Positions 7,580 through 17,030 of a stretch of 64,000 bases of DNA are shown piece after piece (the stretch's first letter is position 1; every line of letters begins with the position of its first letter). Source of the stretch: JAKZRT01 sp965247915 (GTDB taxonomy: Bacteria > Pseudomonadota > Alphaproteobacteria > Rhodobacterales > Rhodobacteraceae); contig OZ252048.1 in NCBI GenBank assembly GCA_965247915.1, positions 2,666,001-2,730,000 on the forward strand. The letters are read 5' to 3'. The notes under the pieces are model-generated. The model did not search any database and was not told the origin of the DNA. It was given only the letters and a program-made list of their open reading frames with translations. The position numbers and the translations under genes were made by a program.

Positions 7580-10500
7580 TCAGCCCGGCGGTCGGCGCAG
7601 AGCGCGCAGCGCTGCGGTCGCAAGGTAGAGACAGATCATCAGCGCCAGCAGGCCCATGGCAAATCCTGCGAAGCCTGCCAACTGGGCGGGCAGAACAGCA
7701 AGGCCGGGCAAAAGCGCGGCCAGAAGCGGCGGCATCTCGTTCAGCACCAGCGCGGGCAACATCGTCGCCCAGAAAAGGGCAAAGCCGCCCAGCACCGCCG
7801 CCAGCACCGCCGCCCGCGCCGGGCGCGCGCGCGCCGGGCCGCGCAAGGCGCGGCGCAGGGCCGCGTATTGGCGCGCCACGTCCAGTTGCATCGCCAAAAG
7901 CGCCGGCACGACGGCCAGCACCAGAACCATGCCAAAGCCCAGACCGTAAACCAGCGTGATCACCGTGGGTTTGAGAAACTGCGCCTGGGCCGAGCCTTCG
8001 TAGAGAAGCGGCCCCAGCCCCAGCACCGTGGTTGCCGTGGTCAGAAACACCGCCCGCAGGCGGTCCGCGGTGCCTTCGATTATCGCCGGGATCAGCCCGC
8101 GTTCGCGCGCGTGCTCGTCAATCGTTGTCACCAACACGATGGAATCGTTGATGATAATCCCGGTCATCCCGATCATTCCGATGACTGAGAACATGCTGAA
8201 CGGCACGTCCCAATGCGCGTGCCCCCAGACCGCCCCAACCAGTCCGAAGGGAATGACAGCCATCACCACCACCGGGCGCGACCAGCTGGAGAAAATCCAG
8301 GCCAGCACCAGATAGATGCCCAGCAGGCACAAGATCAGCCCGGTGCGCGCATCGCTCAGAAACCGGTTTTCCTGCTCGGACAGGCCCGACTGGCGAAACT
8401 CGACCCCGTGGACCGAGGCGATCTCGGGCAATATCGTCTCTTGCAGCGCCTGGGTGATTTCCACCGCGCGATCCGGATCGTCGTCGGAAATGTCGCCGCT
8501 TACCCGGATCACCCGCACCCCGTTTTCGCGGCGCACGGTCGAAAACCCGGTGCGGCTTGCCACTGTCACCAGATCGGCCAGCGGTACCCATGCACCGGCG
8601 GTGGTGCGCATCTGGGTCCGGTCCAGAAAATCCGCCGTCAGCTCGCCCACCGGCAATTCGACCCGGATCGAGGCCGACCGCATGCCGTCGGGAAAGCTCG
8701 CCGCCTCGATCCCACCCAGCCGGTTGCGCAGGACCCGGCCAAGACCGTCGATGGTGAAGCCAAGCGCCTGACCTTGCGCGGTCAGGTCCAAAATCAGTTC
8801 TTCCTTGTCGTAGGCCAGATTGTCCTCAACCGCCGACACTTCCGCGAACCCGGCCAGTTGCGTCTGCAGCGCCTCGCTGGCGGCCTTCAGGCTGCTGGCT
8901 TCAGCCCCGAAGAACTCGACCGACAGAGCTTCACCACCGGGCCCGTGCCGCCAGCCGCGAAAGCTGATGGTCTCGACCATCGGATGGCGGCGCACCGCGT
9001 CCTGCAGGTCGCCGACGAACTGGAACGAGGAATAGAGGCGCAGATCGGCGTCGATCAGCTCGATCGCGATCGACCCCAGGAGATCCCCGCCCTTATTACC
9101 CGCGCCGGACAACCCGCGCCCGGTGTTGCCGCCGATCTCGGCCATCGCGTAATCGACGGGGTTGATCCCATGTTCGGCCTCATATCTCGCGCCCAGCTTG
9201 TCAACCGCGCGCTGCATCTCGCGCATCATCGCTGCCGTGTCGTCGCGCGTGGCCCCTTCGAGCATGGCGAAATTGCCCGACACCGACCCGCGCTCGGGGG
9301 CGGAAAAGAACCGCCACTGAACCTCGCCGCGCACAAAGAGCGCGATCTGGCTCGCCAGCAGCAACACCGCCAGCGCCACCACCGGGTACCGAGCCCAGAT
9401 CACCAACGCCAAAAGACGGCGAAAAACCCCATCGCGAAACCAGCGAAAGCCCCGGTTCACAATGCGCGAAGGCCAATCGTACCAGTGCCGCCGAGCGGTG
9501 TGGGTCAGGGCATGGGCCATGTGGCGCGGCAGGATCAGGAAACATTCGGTGAGCGAGGCCAGAAGCACCACGATCACCGTAAACGGAATGTCCGAGATCA
9601 GCCCGCCAAACCGCCCGCCGATGGCGACCAGAGCGAAAAATGCGATCACGGTGGTGATGGTGGCCGAAAACACTGGTGCGGCCATGCGCCGGGCGGCATT
9701 TTCGGCCGCCACCTGCGGCGCCTCTCCCAGCCGCCGCGCCCGAAAATCGGCGTGTTCGCCGACCACGATCGCATCGTCCACCACGATGCCCAGCGTGATA
9801 ATCAGCGCGAACAGCGAGATCATGTTCAGCGTCAGCCCGGCGGCATACATCAGCGCCAGTGCCGTCAGCATCGCCACCGGAATGCCCGCCGCCACCCAAA
9901 ACGCGGTGCGCACGTTCAGGAACAGAAACAACAGCGCCAGCACAAGCCCCAGCCCCATCAACCCATTTTCCAGCAGAATGTTCAGCCGTGCGGAAATTGC
10001 TTCGGCCCGGGTGCGGATCAGGTCGATCTTGACACCCTCGGGCAGCCCCAGCGCCATGTCGTCGGCGACCGCCTGAACCTGGGCCTGAATGTCGATCGCG
10101 TCGCCCCGGTCCGACCGGTCTACGCGGATCGATATGGCTTGATTTTCGCCCACGTAATAGGCGCGGTTGCGGTCGATCCCTTCAACGCGCACCACCGCCA
10201 GTTCACCGATCCTCAGCTTGGACCCATCCGGGTTCGACCGGATCACGATATCGGCGATCTGATCGGCGCGGCGCTTTTCCACCCCGGTGCGCACCCGCGC
10301 GTTGGCCCCGGTCACGTCGCCCGCCGGATCGGCCTCGGCCTCCTCAGAAATGGCGGCAGCAATAGCGGCCATCGAGGTGTCGTGGCGGATCAGCGCCACC
10401 GATGGCACCTCGACAATCGTCTGCGGCGCAGCCACCCCGCGGATCGTGGCCCGCGTCACCCCCTCGGCGAACAGCCGGACCACGAATTCATCGGCAAACC

Positions 10501-10990
10501 GCGCCAGCTGGTCGATGCCGACGGGGCCGGTAATCACCACGTCGGTCACCCGGTCGCGCCAGACCGCGCGGCGCACCACCGGGTCTTCGGCGCCGTCCGG
10601 CAGGCCCGACACGGCATCGACGGCCAGTTGCACATCGTCGGCGGCGCGCGCCATGTCCCAGCCTGGTTCAAAATTCAATGTAACCCATGCGCGACCTTCA
10701 GACGAGGCGGCTGACGAAGCTTCCACCCCTTCGACGCCCAGAAGCGCCGGTTCGATCAGCTGAACAATCGCGCGGTCCACGTCCTCGGCCCCGGTCCCGT
10801 CCCAGGCAACCGAAACGCTGACCGATTCAATGATCACATCGGGAAAAAACTGCGTGCGCATCTTCGGAAATGACACCAGACCGGCCGCGATCAGAATGAC
10901 CAACAGCAGGTTCGCCGCGGTTTTGTGGCGCGCGAAATAGCTTAAGATCCCGCCCGCCCGCGCGCCCACAGCCGATGGCGAAAAACCCAT
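7580..10990 (-). CDS. RND efflux transporter, inner-membrane pump (AcrB-like)
   Basis: 1136 aa of the AcrB/AcrD/AcrF family: proton-driven export across the envelope. The first membrane segment (residues of about 27-42) precedes FPKMRTQFFPDV. The two large periplasmic loops and the TM4 proton-relay aspartates (GIVVDDAIVVGEH) are visible, and a second TM bundle contains GMIGMTGIIINDSIVL. The protein is about 90 aa longer than usual: after the last normal helix there are a basic stretch rich in Arg and Ala and two extra hydrophobic segments. It forms an operon with the adaptor gene (3-bp gap). Substrates cannot be predicted. Confidence 0.92.
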   Translation of the reverse strand: MGFSPSAVGARAGGILSYFARHKTAANLLLVILIAAGLVSFPKMRTQFFPDVIIESVSVSVAWDGTGAEDVDRAIVQLIEPALLGVEGVEASSAASSEGRAWVTLNFEPGWDMARAADDVQLAVDAVSGLPDGAEDPVVRRAVWRDRVTDVVITGPVGIDQLARFADEFVVRLFAEGVTRATIRGVAAPQTIVEVPSVALIRHDTSMAAIAAAISEEAEADPAGDVTGANARVRTGVEKRRADQIADIVIRSNPDGSKLRIGELAVVRVEGIDRNRAYYVGENQAISIRVDRSDRGDAIDIQAQVQAVADDMALGLPEGVKIDLIRTRAEAISARLNILLENGLMGLGLVLALLFLFLNVRTAFWVAAGIPVAMLTALALMYAAGLTLNMISLFALIITLGIVVDDAIVVGEHADFRARRLGEAPQVAAENAARRMAAPVFSATITTVIAFFALVAIGGRFGGLISDIPFTVIVVLLASLTECFLILPRHMAHALTHTARRHWYDWPSRIVNRGFRWFRDGVFRRLLALVIWARYPVVALAVLLLASQIALFVRGEVQWRFFSAPERGSVSGNFAMLEGATRDDTAAMMREMQRAVDKLGARYEAEHGINPVDYAMAEIGGNTGRGLSGAGNKGGDLLGSIAIELIDADLRLYSSFQFVGDLQDAVRRHPMVETISFRGWRHGPGGEALSVEFFGAEASSLKAASEALQTQLAGFAEVSAVEDNLAYDKEELILDLTAQGQALGFTIDGLGRVLRNRLGGIEAASFPDGMRSASIRVELPVGELTADFLDRTQMRTTAGAWVPLADLVTVASRTGFSTVRRENGVRVIRVSGDISDDDPDRAVEITQALQETILPEIASVHGVEFRQSGLSEQENRFLSDARTGLILCLLGIYLVLAWIFSSWSRPVVVMAVIPFGLVGAVWGHAHWDVPFSMFSVIGMIGMTGIIINDSIVLVTTIDEHARERGLIPAIIEGTADRLRAVFLTTATTVLGLGPLLYEGSAQAQFLKPTVITLVYGLGFGMVLVLAVVPALLAMQLDVARQYAALRRALRGPARARPARAAVLAAVLGGFALFWATMLPALVLNEMPPLLAALLPGLAVLPAQLAGFAGFAMGLLALMICLYLATAALRALRRPPG

Positions 10991-10993
10991 GGA

Positions 10994-12454
10994 TCAGCCC
11001 CCCATCCGCGATTCGATGCGCTCAACCGTCTGCACCGGCACCATCGGTTCTTTCAGCTGGGCCAGGATCCGGTCCTTGACCGCATCGGGCATCCGCGCGT
11101 TGCCCTCGACAATAGCCACCAGCCGCGCCCGGCGTTCGTCGGAAAGTTCGACCATCGCCGGTGCCGCCGGTTCTTCGGTTGCTGCCTCGGGCCGGATCGG
11201 CCGCACTTTGATCCCCGAGCCAATCAACGGCGACCGTTCGGCAACTACCAGACGCCCGCTCAGGTCACGCGACCGAACCAGCACATCGTCGCCCTGCCTG
11301 CGCAAAAGCTGCACCGGCATTTCCTCCAGCCGGTCATCGGGGCCGACGACCAGAACCCCGCCCCCGGCGCTTAAGGCCGTGGCCGGAAGGCGCACCGCAA
11401 AACTCAGCGGCGGTTCCTCAATCCGAACGGTCACAAAATCACCGCTGCGAAAGCCCCGCGCAACGTCGAGCCTTGCAAAGAGCAGCCGCCCGGTCAGACC
11501 ATCGCCAACGGAGGCACTTTCTCGGGCAATCGTACCGGTTGTTGTCAGGTCGGTGCCGAAAACATCCAGCACAATCTCGACCGGCGCGGTGATCAACCCT
11601 CCCCGATCGTCCAAAAGCCGCGCATATTGCGAGGTCGAGACCCGGAAAGCGACCTCGAAGTTGTCCGGGTCGATCAGCGTCGCCACCCGTTCGTTGGCGC
11701 CCACCAGACCGCCGCGCACCAGGATTGTGTCGCTGAGAGTTCCGGCAAATTCCGCCCGCACCCGGGTTTGGGCCAGCGCCCGTTCGGCGTCGGCCAGATC
11801 AATGTCGATCCGCGCGATCCGGGTGGCGGCCAGATCGACCCGCGCGTCAGACTGGGCAAGCGCCTGCCGCCGGCTCAGAACCGCCTGGTCGGCCGCCGAA
11901 AGGGCAAGTGCGGCGGTTTCCACCGCCGCATCGGTGACGACGCCGCGACCCTTCAGGTCCTGCTGCCGGGTCAGGGCCTGCGTGCGCAAGGCGACCTGAG
12001 CCTGCGCCGCGGTCAGTTCATCGCCCGCCAGCGCCAGCGCCCGGTCGGCATCGCGGGCCTCGGCCAGCGCCTCGTCGCGGTCGGCCATTGTATGCGCTAG
12101 GGCCGATTGCGCCGGCGCCGGATCGACCCGGAAAAGCAGCGCCCCGGCCTCAACCTGCCCGCCATCCTCGAAGCCATCGGCAATCTCGACCACCGTACCG
12201 CCGACACGCGCGCGCACCTCCAGACGGCGGCGGCTGTCAACCTCGCCAAAGGCCGCGAGCACCGGCGTGATCGTCTGGGGCGAGGCGGTAACAACGTTGA
12301 CCACAAAGACCCGTTCGCGCGCCGGCCGCGCGCCCGCATCGCGCCCCAGGCGGTCGCCGATTGCACTTTGCACGGTGACGCCCGCCCAAGCCAACAGCGC
12401 CGCCGTTAGCGCCAGCAGAAACACACCGGAAAGGGCGCGACCGACAAATCGCAT
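10994..12454 (-). CDS. RND efflux periplasmic adaptor (membrane fusion protein)
   Basis: 486 aa. An N-terminal membrane anchor (residues of about 7-28) is followed by the lipoyl half-motif RARVGGTVVEIADGFEDGG, a long Ala/Glu/Gln-rich coiled-coil hairpin (residues of about 105-215), the second lipoyl half (RAEFAGTLSDTILVRGGLVGANE) and beta-barrel domains. The C-terminal extension (WD-free, charged, ending VERIESRMGG) is longer than in AcrA. It pairs with the pump gene at 7580. An IS1380-family element begins only 26 bp upstream of the ATG, so the native promoter is probably displaced. Confidence 0.9.
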   Translation of the reverse strand: MRFVGRALSGVFLLALTAALLAWAGVTVQSAIGDRLGRDAGARPARERVFVVNVVTASPQTITPVLAAFGEVDSRRRLEVRARVGGTVVEIADGFEDGGQVEAGALLFRVDPAPAQSALAHTMADRDEALAEARDADRALALAGDELTAAQAQVALRTQALTRQQDLKGRGVVTDAAVETAALALSAADQAVLSRRQALAQSDARVDLAATRIARIDIDLADAERALAQTRVRAEFAGTLSDTILVRGGLVGANERVATLIDPDNFEVAFRVSTSQYARLLDDRGGLITAPVEIVLDVFGTDLTTTGTIARESASVGDGLTGRLLFARLDVARGFRSGDFVTVRIEEPPLSFAVRLPATALSAGGGVLVVGPDDRLEEMPVQLLRRQGDDVLVRSRDLSGRLVVAERSPLIGSGIKVRPIRPEAATEEPAAPAMVELSDERRARLVAIVEGNARMPDAVKDRILAQLKEPMVPVQTVERIESRMGG

Positions 12455-13963
12455 GCGCCTTGGGTCCCCGTATTAACCGACATTCCCCAGATGACATCCA
12501 AATTCGCGGAAATCGTACCACGGCCCCATCTCCAAGGGAACTCTGTTCCCATTGCAGCCATCCGATGACATGATTTTGGTAATCGGCCAGCGCGTGGAAG
12601 GCCATTTGGTCGTTTCTCTTGCCATCCGGACACACCTCTCGTGTCGCAATCTCCTTGCCGTCGATTCCCTCGGCCTACGCCGGAGCGGGTCTTCGTCGTA
12701 GATCATCAATCAGGCTCAAGATTTTCTGGAACAAGCTTCTTGTGACTGCAGCCTCGGCCAATTGAAATGTGACGTACCGGCCATGGCTGACAACTTTCGC
12801 ACCGATCTTGACCAGCTTCTCCCTCAGCGTCGTCAGCGACCATTGCTCCACGGCATCGGGCAACGCCAGGGTACGCATGAAGTTGCCGAGGTTATAGGCG
12901 AGTGCATGCAGCTGGAGCCGGACGGCATTGTTGCGTAACGAACGGCATGACAGCCGCGTCCACTTGATGGCGTTCTTGCCTTCCCTGATCCATTGCCCGG
13001 CAGTGCCGCGCTGATTGTAGAACGCAACAACCCGCTCGGCAGGACGGCTCAGGTTGGTGACGATGAAGCCGACGCGGGGATACAGTTCCCCTGAGTGCCA
13101 CTCCACCTTGGCGACGACCCGGCGGGGCTCCGTCCAGCTACCGGCCCGATAGCTGAAGTTCGCGTAATACCGACGAACTTCCTTCGGCGGCCGACCGACG
13201 GGGCGCTTGAGCAGGTGCGCGATGCTGTCGTGCAGCACCTTGTTGGCCGGAAGCCGGATGGCGTACTTAAAGCCTTCCGTTTCCAGAAACTCATAAACCT
13301 CGGGCGAGGCGAAGGCGGCGTCACCACGGAAATAACGCCGGAGTGTCTTGTTCCGGTATCGAGCGACCACCGGGTCCAACACATCGCGCCATTCATGGGC
13401 GCTGTGCACGTTGCCCGGACGCAGGGCGCAACGCTCCAGATCGCCGAACTGGTTGAACACGAACAGCGGGTGATAGCACGTGCAGCCGAAGTGACCGTTG
13501 TAGGCCGTGCCCTCCTGGTCACCGTAGGTCGGGCTGACGGAGCTGTCCATGTCGAGCACGATAATCTTCGGCGGCTTGCGCTCGTTAACCTGGTCGATCC
13601 AGATGCCCAAAAGGTCAGCGAGCGCGGCGAGGTTGTCATTGGTGGCGAGTAACTCCGTCTCGAACCGGCCCATCTGGCTGGTCGATGCGCCGCCGCGCTC
13701 GACAGCCCTGCCGCCGACGATCCACCGCATCGCAGGATCGCGCCCCAGCCGGTCGGCGTCGTTCACGTCCTCGTACCCGGCGAGACGACCATAGACGGAT
13801 TGGCGAAGGAGACCGATGATGCCGTGCCAACCGTTCTTGCCGGTCCGGCTGTCAGCAATAACGTCACCGGCCAGCGTGGTCAGGCCGAGGGCTTCGTCCA
13901 GTTCACGATAGGCGAGCAGACCAGCGTCTGACGTGATCCGCGAACCGTGGAACTCGAACTTCA

Positions 13964-15232
13964 GGGCACCTCTATAAATTGCATCTGGCGTGAACGCGCT
14001 GTAGATTTGCAGGATGATGCGGCGGAGGGATGGCAGTCATGGCACAGATGGGCTTTTTTGATCTTTCAGATCGTTACGAGAGCCTGGATGCGAAGAAGGA
14101 CCCGCTGGTCGAGATCAATGCAGTTGTACCGTGGGAAGAGTTCCGCCCGCTTCTGGAGCAGGTCTGGCGCAAGCCTGAAAGTGAGCGGAAATCACGCGCG
14201 GGGCGCAAGCCGATGGACGCGGTACTGATGTTCAAAACCCTGGTTCTGAGCGCGCTTTACAACCTTTCGGACGATCAGGTCGAATACCAGATCCGGGACC
14301 GGCTTTCGTTTATGCGTTTTCTGGGTCTTGGTCTTGGTGACCGGGTGCCGGACGCAAAGACCGTGTGGCTGTATCGCGAGGCGCTGGCGCAGGCGGGCAA
14401 GGTGGATGATTTGTTCAAACTCTTTGACGGACATCTGGCGCGGCAGGGCTACATTGCACGGGGCGGCCAGATACTGGACGCGTCCATCGTGCCGGTGCCG
14501 CGCAACCACAACACGCGCGCGGAAAACGCGGCGATCAAGGGTGGCGAGGTGCCGGAAGACTGGGAAAACAAGCCTGCCAAGCGATCACAGAAGGACGTTG
14601 ATGCACGCTGGACCAAAAAGCACGGCAAAAGCCACTATGGCTACAAGAACCATGTGAATGTCGATCGTAAGCACAAACTGATCCGGCGCTATCACGTCAC
14701 GGGCGCTGCCGTTCACGACAGCCAGGTGGTGGACGAGTTGCTGATGCGCGGCAACACCGCCTCCAGGGTCTGGGCAGATGCGGCCTACCGGTCGGAAGAA
14801 ATCGAGGCGAAGCTCAGGGCGAGAGGACTGACAAGCCGCATCCACCGCAAGGGCAAACGGGGCAGGCCTCTGACCGAACAGGCAATGAAAAGCAACAGGA
14901 CGAAATCCTCGGTTCGTGTCCGTGTCGAGCATGTGTTCGGCGCGCAGGCGAACGACATGGGTGGCACGCTGGTGCGAACCATCGGTCTGGCGCGGGCCAG
15001 GGCCAGGATCGGGATGAAGAACCTTGCCTACAACATCCGGCGGCTTGGCCAGTTGCACCGCCTAAACCCATTCCCGGTATGAAAACACGAGGATGCTGTG
15101 GCGACCTGCGCCACCAATGCCCGGCGCGGATTAAGGATCGAGACTGACCACCTAAAACCCAGCGTGCCGATGGCCGATAGAACCGAAATCAGGCATAATA
15201 TGCCCTCAGAATGTCAATAAATCGAGGTGCCC
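13964..15232. mobile_element. IS5-family insertion sequence (1269 bp)
   Basis: Terminal repeats GGGCACCTCTATAAATT (left) and, on the other strand, GGGCACCTCGATTTATT (right) bound the element. It is flanked by the 4-bp direct repeat TTCA (13960-13963 and 15233-15236), the duplicated target. It is inserted in the 5' part of the IS1380-family transposase gene in opposite orientation. Confidence 0.93.
14039..15082 (+). CDS. IS5-family transposase
   Basis: 347 aa. An N-terminal DUF772-type region (PWEEFRPLLEQVWRKPESER, then GRKPMDAVLMFKTLVLSALY) precedes the DDE catalytic core: ILDASIVPVPRN holds the first Asp, VWADAAYRSEE the second, and RVRVEHVFGAQ the Glu. The ATG at 14039 is preferred over 14030 because the GGAGG at about 14024 is then well spaced. 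The gene is full length and the terminal repeats are intact, so it may be active. Confidence 0.93.
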   Translation: MAQMGFFDLSDRYESLDAKKDPLVEINAVVPWEEFRPLLEQVWRKPESERKSRAGRKPMDAVLMFKTLVLSALYNLSDDQVEYQIRDRLSFMRFLGLGLGDRVPDAKTVWLYREALAQAGKVDDLFKLFDGHLARQGYIARGGQILDASIVPVPRNHNTRAENAAIKGGEVPEDWENKPAKRSQKDVDARWTKKHGKSHYGYKNHVNVDRKHKLIRRYHVTGAAVHDSQVVDELLMRGNTASRVWADAAYRSEEIEAKLRARGLTSRIHRKGKRGRPLTEQAMKSNRTKSSVRVRVEHVFGAQANDMGGTLVRTIGLARARARIGMKNLAYNIRRLGQLHRLNPFPV

Positions 15233-15477
15233 TTCAGTCTTCGGTCGAAAAACGCCCGCAGAAGCCCCCGATCCGACTCACCCTCCAGGTTCCGCATTCG
15301 ACCCACCCTCCGTCTGATCTAATCCACTGATTCTTATACAGGAATCAGACGGAAACCGCATCAGATGGATCGGTCACTTGGGGAATGCGGGATTAATAAA
15401 GTGCTGGAATTAATAACAGAAAGCGACGGCCACCTCCAAGAAATGCCGATTACAATTTTGTTATACCCGCGCGTGCC

Positions 15478-16008
15478 TCATTTCCGCCGTTCATGTTCGT
15501 CCAGCCGCGGCATGATCTCGACGAAATTGCAGGGCCGGTGACGATAGTCGAGCTGTGGCTCCAAGATCGCATCCCAGCCGTCTTTGCAGGCCCCCGGGCT
15601 GCCTGGCAAAGCGAACAGATACGTGCCGCCCGCCACACCCGCGCAGGCCCGCGATTGTACCGCCGAGGTGCCGATCTTTTTCATCGAAACTGCCGTGAAC
15701 ATCGGCCCGAAAGCGTCGATCTCTTTCTCATAGACATCCCGGTGGGCCTCGACCGTCACATCGCGCCCGGTCAACCCGGTGCCGCCGGTTGAAATGACGA
15801 CATCAACGCCCGCGTCATCGCACCAGCCGCGCAGGCGCGCGGCAATGGCGGCGCGGTCGTCGGCCACCATCGACCGATCGGCCAGAATATGCCCGGCCTT
15901 GCCCAGCCGCGCCACCAGAATATCGCCCGACCGGTCGTCGCCGGGGGTGCGCGTATCCGAAACGGTCAGCACCGCGATGCGCACCGGGATCAGGTCGCGT
16001 TCCGACAT
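15478..16008 (-). CDS. moaB: Molybdenum cofactor biosynthesis protein MoaB
   Basis: 176 aa, MoaB/MogA-type adenylyltransferase-like fold for molybdopterin. Visible are LTVSDTRTPGDDRSGD near the N-terminus, STGGTGLTGRDVTVEA and the Ser/Gly-rich ALPGSPGACKDGWD loop. The start at 16008 overlaps the stop of the glycosylase gene by one base; the frame stays open upstream but only as antisense of other coding sequence. It adds to the molybdenum-cofactor set at 3.5-7.3 kb. Confidence 0.92.
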   Translation of the reverse strand: MSERDLIPVRIAVLTVSDTRTPGDDRSGDILVARLGKAGHILADRSMVADDRAAIAARLRGWCDDAGVDVVISTGGTGLTGRDVTVEAHRDVYEKEIDAFGPMFTAVSMKKIGTSAVQSRACAGVAGGTYLFALPGSPGACKDGWDAILEPQLDYRHRPCNFVEIMPRLDEHERRK

Positions 16009-16778
16009 CACTGCCCCCGCAACCTGGACTGGATGGCCAGAAGATCGGCCCAGGCGTCGCGCTTGGCGGCAGGATTGCGCAACAGATAGGCGGGGTGGAA
16101 CATCGGCATCACCGGCCGGTCCAGCGCACGGGCCCATTGCCCGCGCATGCCCGTGATGCCGCGCCGCCCCAGCACCCCCTGACAGGCAATTTTGCCCATC
16201 AGAACAATGACTTGCGGATCAGCAAGCTCCACATGCCGGGCCACAAAGGGCATCAGCATGGCGATCTCTTCCGGGCTCGGGTCGCGGTTCTGCGGCGGAC
16301 GCCAGGGCAGGATGTTGGTGATATAGACCGAATTTTCCGCGTCCGGCGATGTGCGGTCCAACCCGATCGCGGCCAGCATCCGGTCCAAGAGCTGCCCTGC
16401 GCGCCCCACAAACGGGTGGCCCTGTTGGTCTTCCTCGCGCCCCGGCGCCTCGCCGATGATCATCAGCCGCGCGCCCGGATTGCCGTCGGAAAACACCAGA
16501 TTGCGCGCGCCCCGCCTGAGCTCACAATGCGGATAGCCATCCAGCGCGGCCCTGAGCGCCTCGAGGTCAGCCGCCGCCTCTGCCGTGGCCCTGGCCTCGG
16601 CCACCGGATCAGCCGCAGGCTCTGCCGCCGCCATCGAGGCGGGTTCCGCCGCAACGGCGGGCGCTGCGTCCAGCGCAAAACGGTCGACCGGCACGTCACC
16701 GATGGCCTCGTCGGCGCCAAGCTCGATCTGCCACTCCAAAAGCGCCAGCGCAGCTCGTGGTGATAGTTGCTCATCCAT
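16008..16778 (-). CDS. Uracil-DNA glycosylase, family-4-like, without most iron-sulfur cysteines
   Basis: 256 aa. The base-excision core is present: GEAPGREEDQQGHPFVG with GRAGQLLDRML, the NILPWRPPQNRDP strand, and FHPAYLLRNP for the catalytic His motif. An Ala/Glu-rich N-terminal region of about 75 aa precedes it. Family-4 enzymes hold a 4Fe-4S cluster through four cysteines; here only PHCELRRGARN looks retained, while the KCRPP-type position reads PWRPP and the helix Cys is replaced (MLMPFV). Uracil excision is probable but the cluster is not supported. The ATG at 16778 is chosen over a TTG at 16784. It is coupled to moaB. Confidence 0.85.
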   Translation of the reverse strand: MDEQLSPRAALALLEWQIELGADEAIGDVPVDRFALDAAPAVAAEPASMAAAEPAADPVAEARATAEAAADLEALRAALDGYPHCELRRGARNLVFSDGNPGARLMIIGEAPGREEDQQGHPFVGRAGQLLDRMLAAIGLDRTSPDAENSVYITNILPWRPPQNRDPSPEEIAMLMPFVARHVELADPQVIVLMGKIACQGVLGRRGITGMRGQWARALDRPVMPMFHPAYLLRNPAAKRDAWADLLAIQSRLRGQ

Positions 16779-16840
16779 ATCCAATGTCTAGTTCCTGCAC
16801 CGCCCATTTGCCAGCGCCACGGGGACGGCGCGCCAGGTTT

Positions 16841-16940
16841 CCGATCATCATCTTTCCCCAAGTACTCCGGGGGGTCGCCATTGGTTGCGCCATTGGTCCG
16901 AGCAACAAATGGCGACGGGGCAGCGCCCCCCGGCGCGGCG
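16841..16940 (-). repeat. Dispersed GC-hairpin/AGTACTT element, copy c, split by palindrome
   Basis: On the minus strand this reads a GC block (GGGGGGCGCTGCCCC), the 43-bp palindrome at 16874-16916, then CCCCCCGGAGTACTTGGGG and an ATGATGATCGGAAA tail. It fills the gap between the glycosylase gene and pyrB. The palindrome sits between the two halves that are adjacent in copy a, suggesting nested insertion. Confidence 0.6.
16874..16916 (+). repeat. Palindromic element with conserved 15-nt loop, copy 1
   Basis: 43 bp: 14-nt arm starting GTCGCCATTGGTTG, loop CGCCATTGGTCCGAG (16888-16902), 14-nt arm CAACAAATGGCGAC. Copies 2 and 3 lie inside the IS21-type istA (30173-30214 and 30305-30346). The loop is nearly invariant while the arms vary. 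Confidence 0.85.
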
Positions 16941-17030
16941 ACGCCTGAAACGCGGCGCAAACCGATCTGCAATCCGCTTGCCGCGTCCCCCCGGCCCCCC
17001 TATAAGCCCCGCGACCGGCACCGAGGACCC

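Larger units (their letters stand above)
12675..15297 (-). pseudogene. IS1380-family transposase, interrupted by IS5 element
   Basis: DDE transposase. The C-terminal 363 residues are open from a GTG at 13766, and the frame stays open further to 13963 (ALKFEFHGSRITSDAGLLAY). Beyond the inserted element the frame resumes at 15237 and reaches an ATG at 15297 (MRNLEGESDRGLLRAFFDRR). Excising the IS5 element with one TTCA copy rejoins the two parts exactly in frame, giving about 450 aa. The motifs VLDMDSSVSPTYGDQEG and the FRGDAAFASPE segment carry the expected acidic residues. It is inactive as it stands. Confidence 0.88.
12481..15387. mobile_element. IS1380-family insertion sequence split by an IS5-family element
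   Basis: Imperfect terminal inverted repeats begin CATTCCCCAGATGAC at the left (12481) and CATTCCCCAAGTGAC on the opposite strand at the right (ending 15387). Subtracting the inserted IS5 element and one 4-bp target duplication leaves about 1.63 kb, the usual size for IS1380 elements. I found no clear target-site duplication at its own ends. Confidence 0.75.

Noticed and set aside
8213..10714. Very long open frame (833 aa) on the plus strand
   Set aside because: It is antisense to the RND pump. High GC content at third positions creates long open frames opposite real genes; the translation is His/Gln/Arg-rich without family motifs. The same holds at 5121-6887, 22023-23537 and 24825-26417.
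15301..15357. Hairpin with CCGTCTGAT and CTGATTC arms
   Set aside because: It lies in the leader of the IS1380-family element, where such structures are ordinary; it does not need a separate function.
16767..17030. Longer start for pyrB
   Set aside because: The extra residues come from the dispersed repeat and palindrome; ATCase homology begins at the ATG at 17031.
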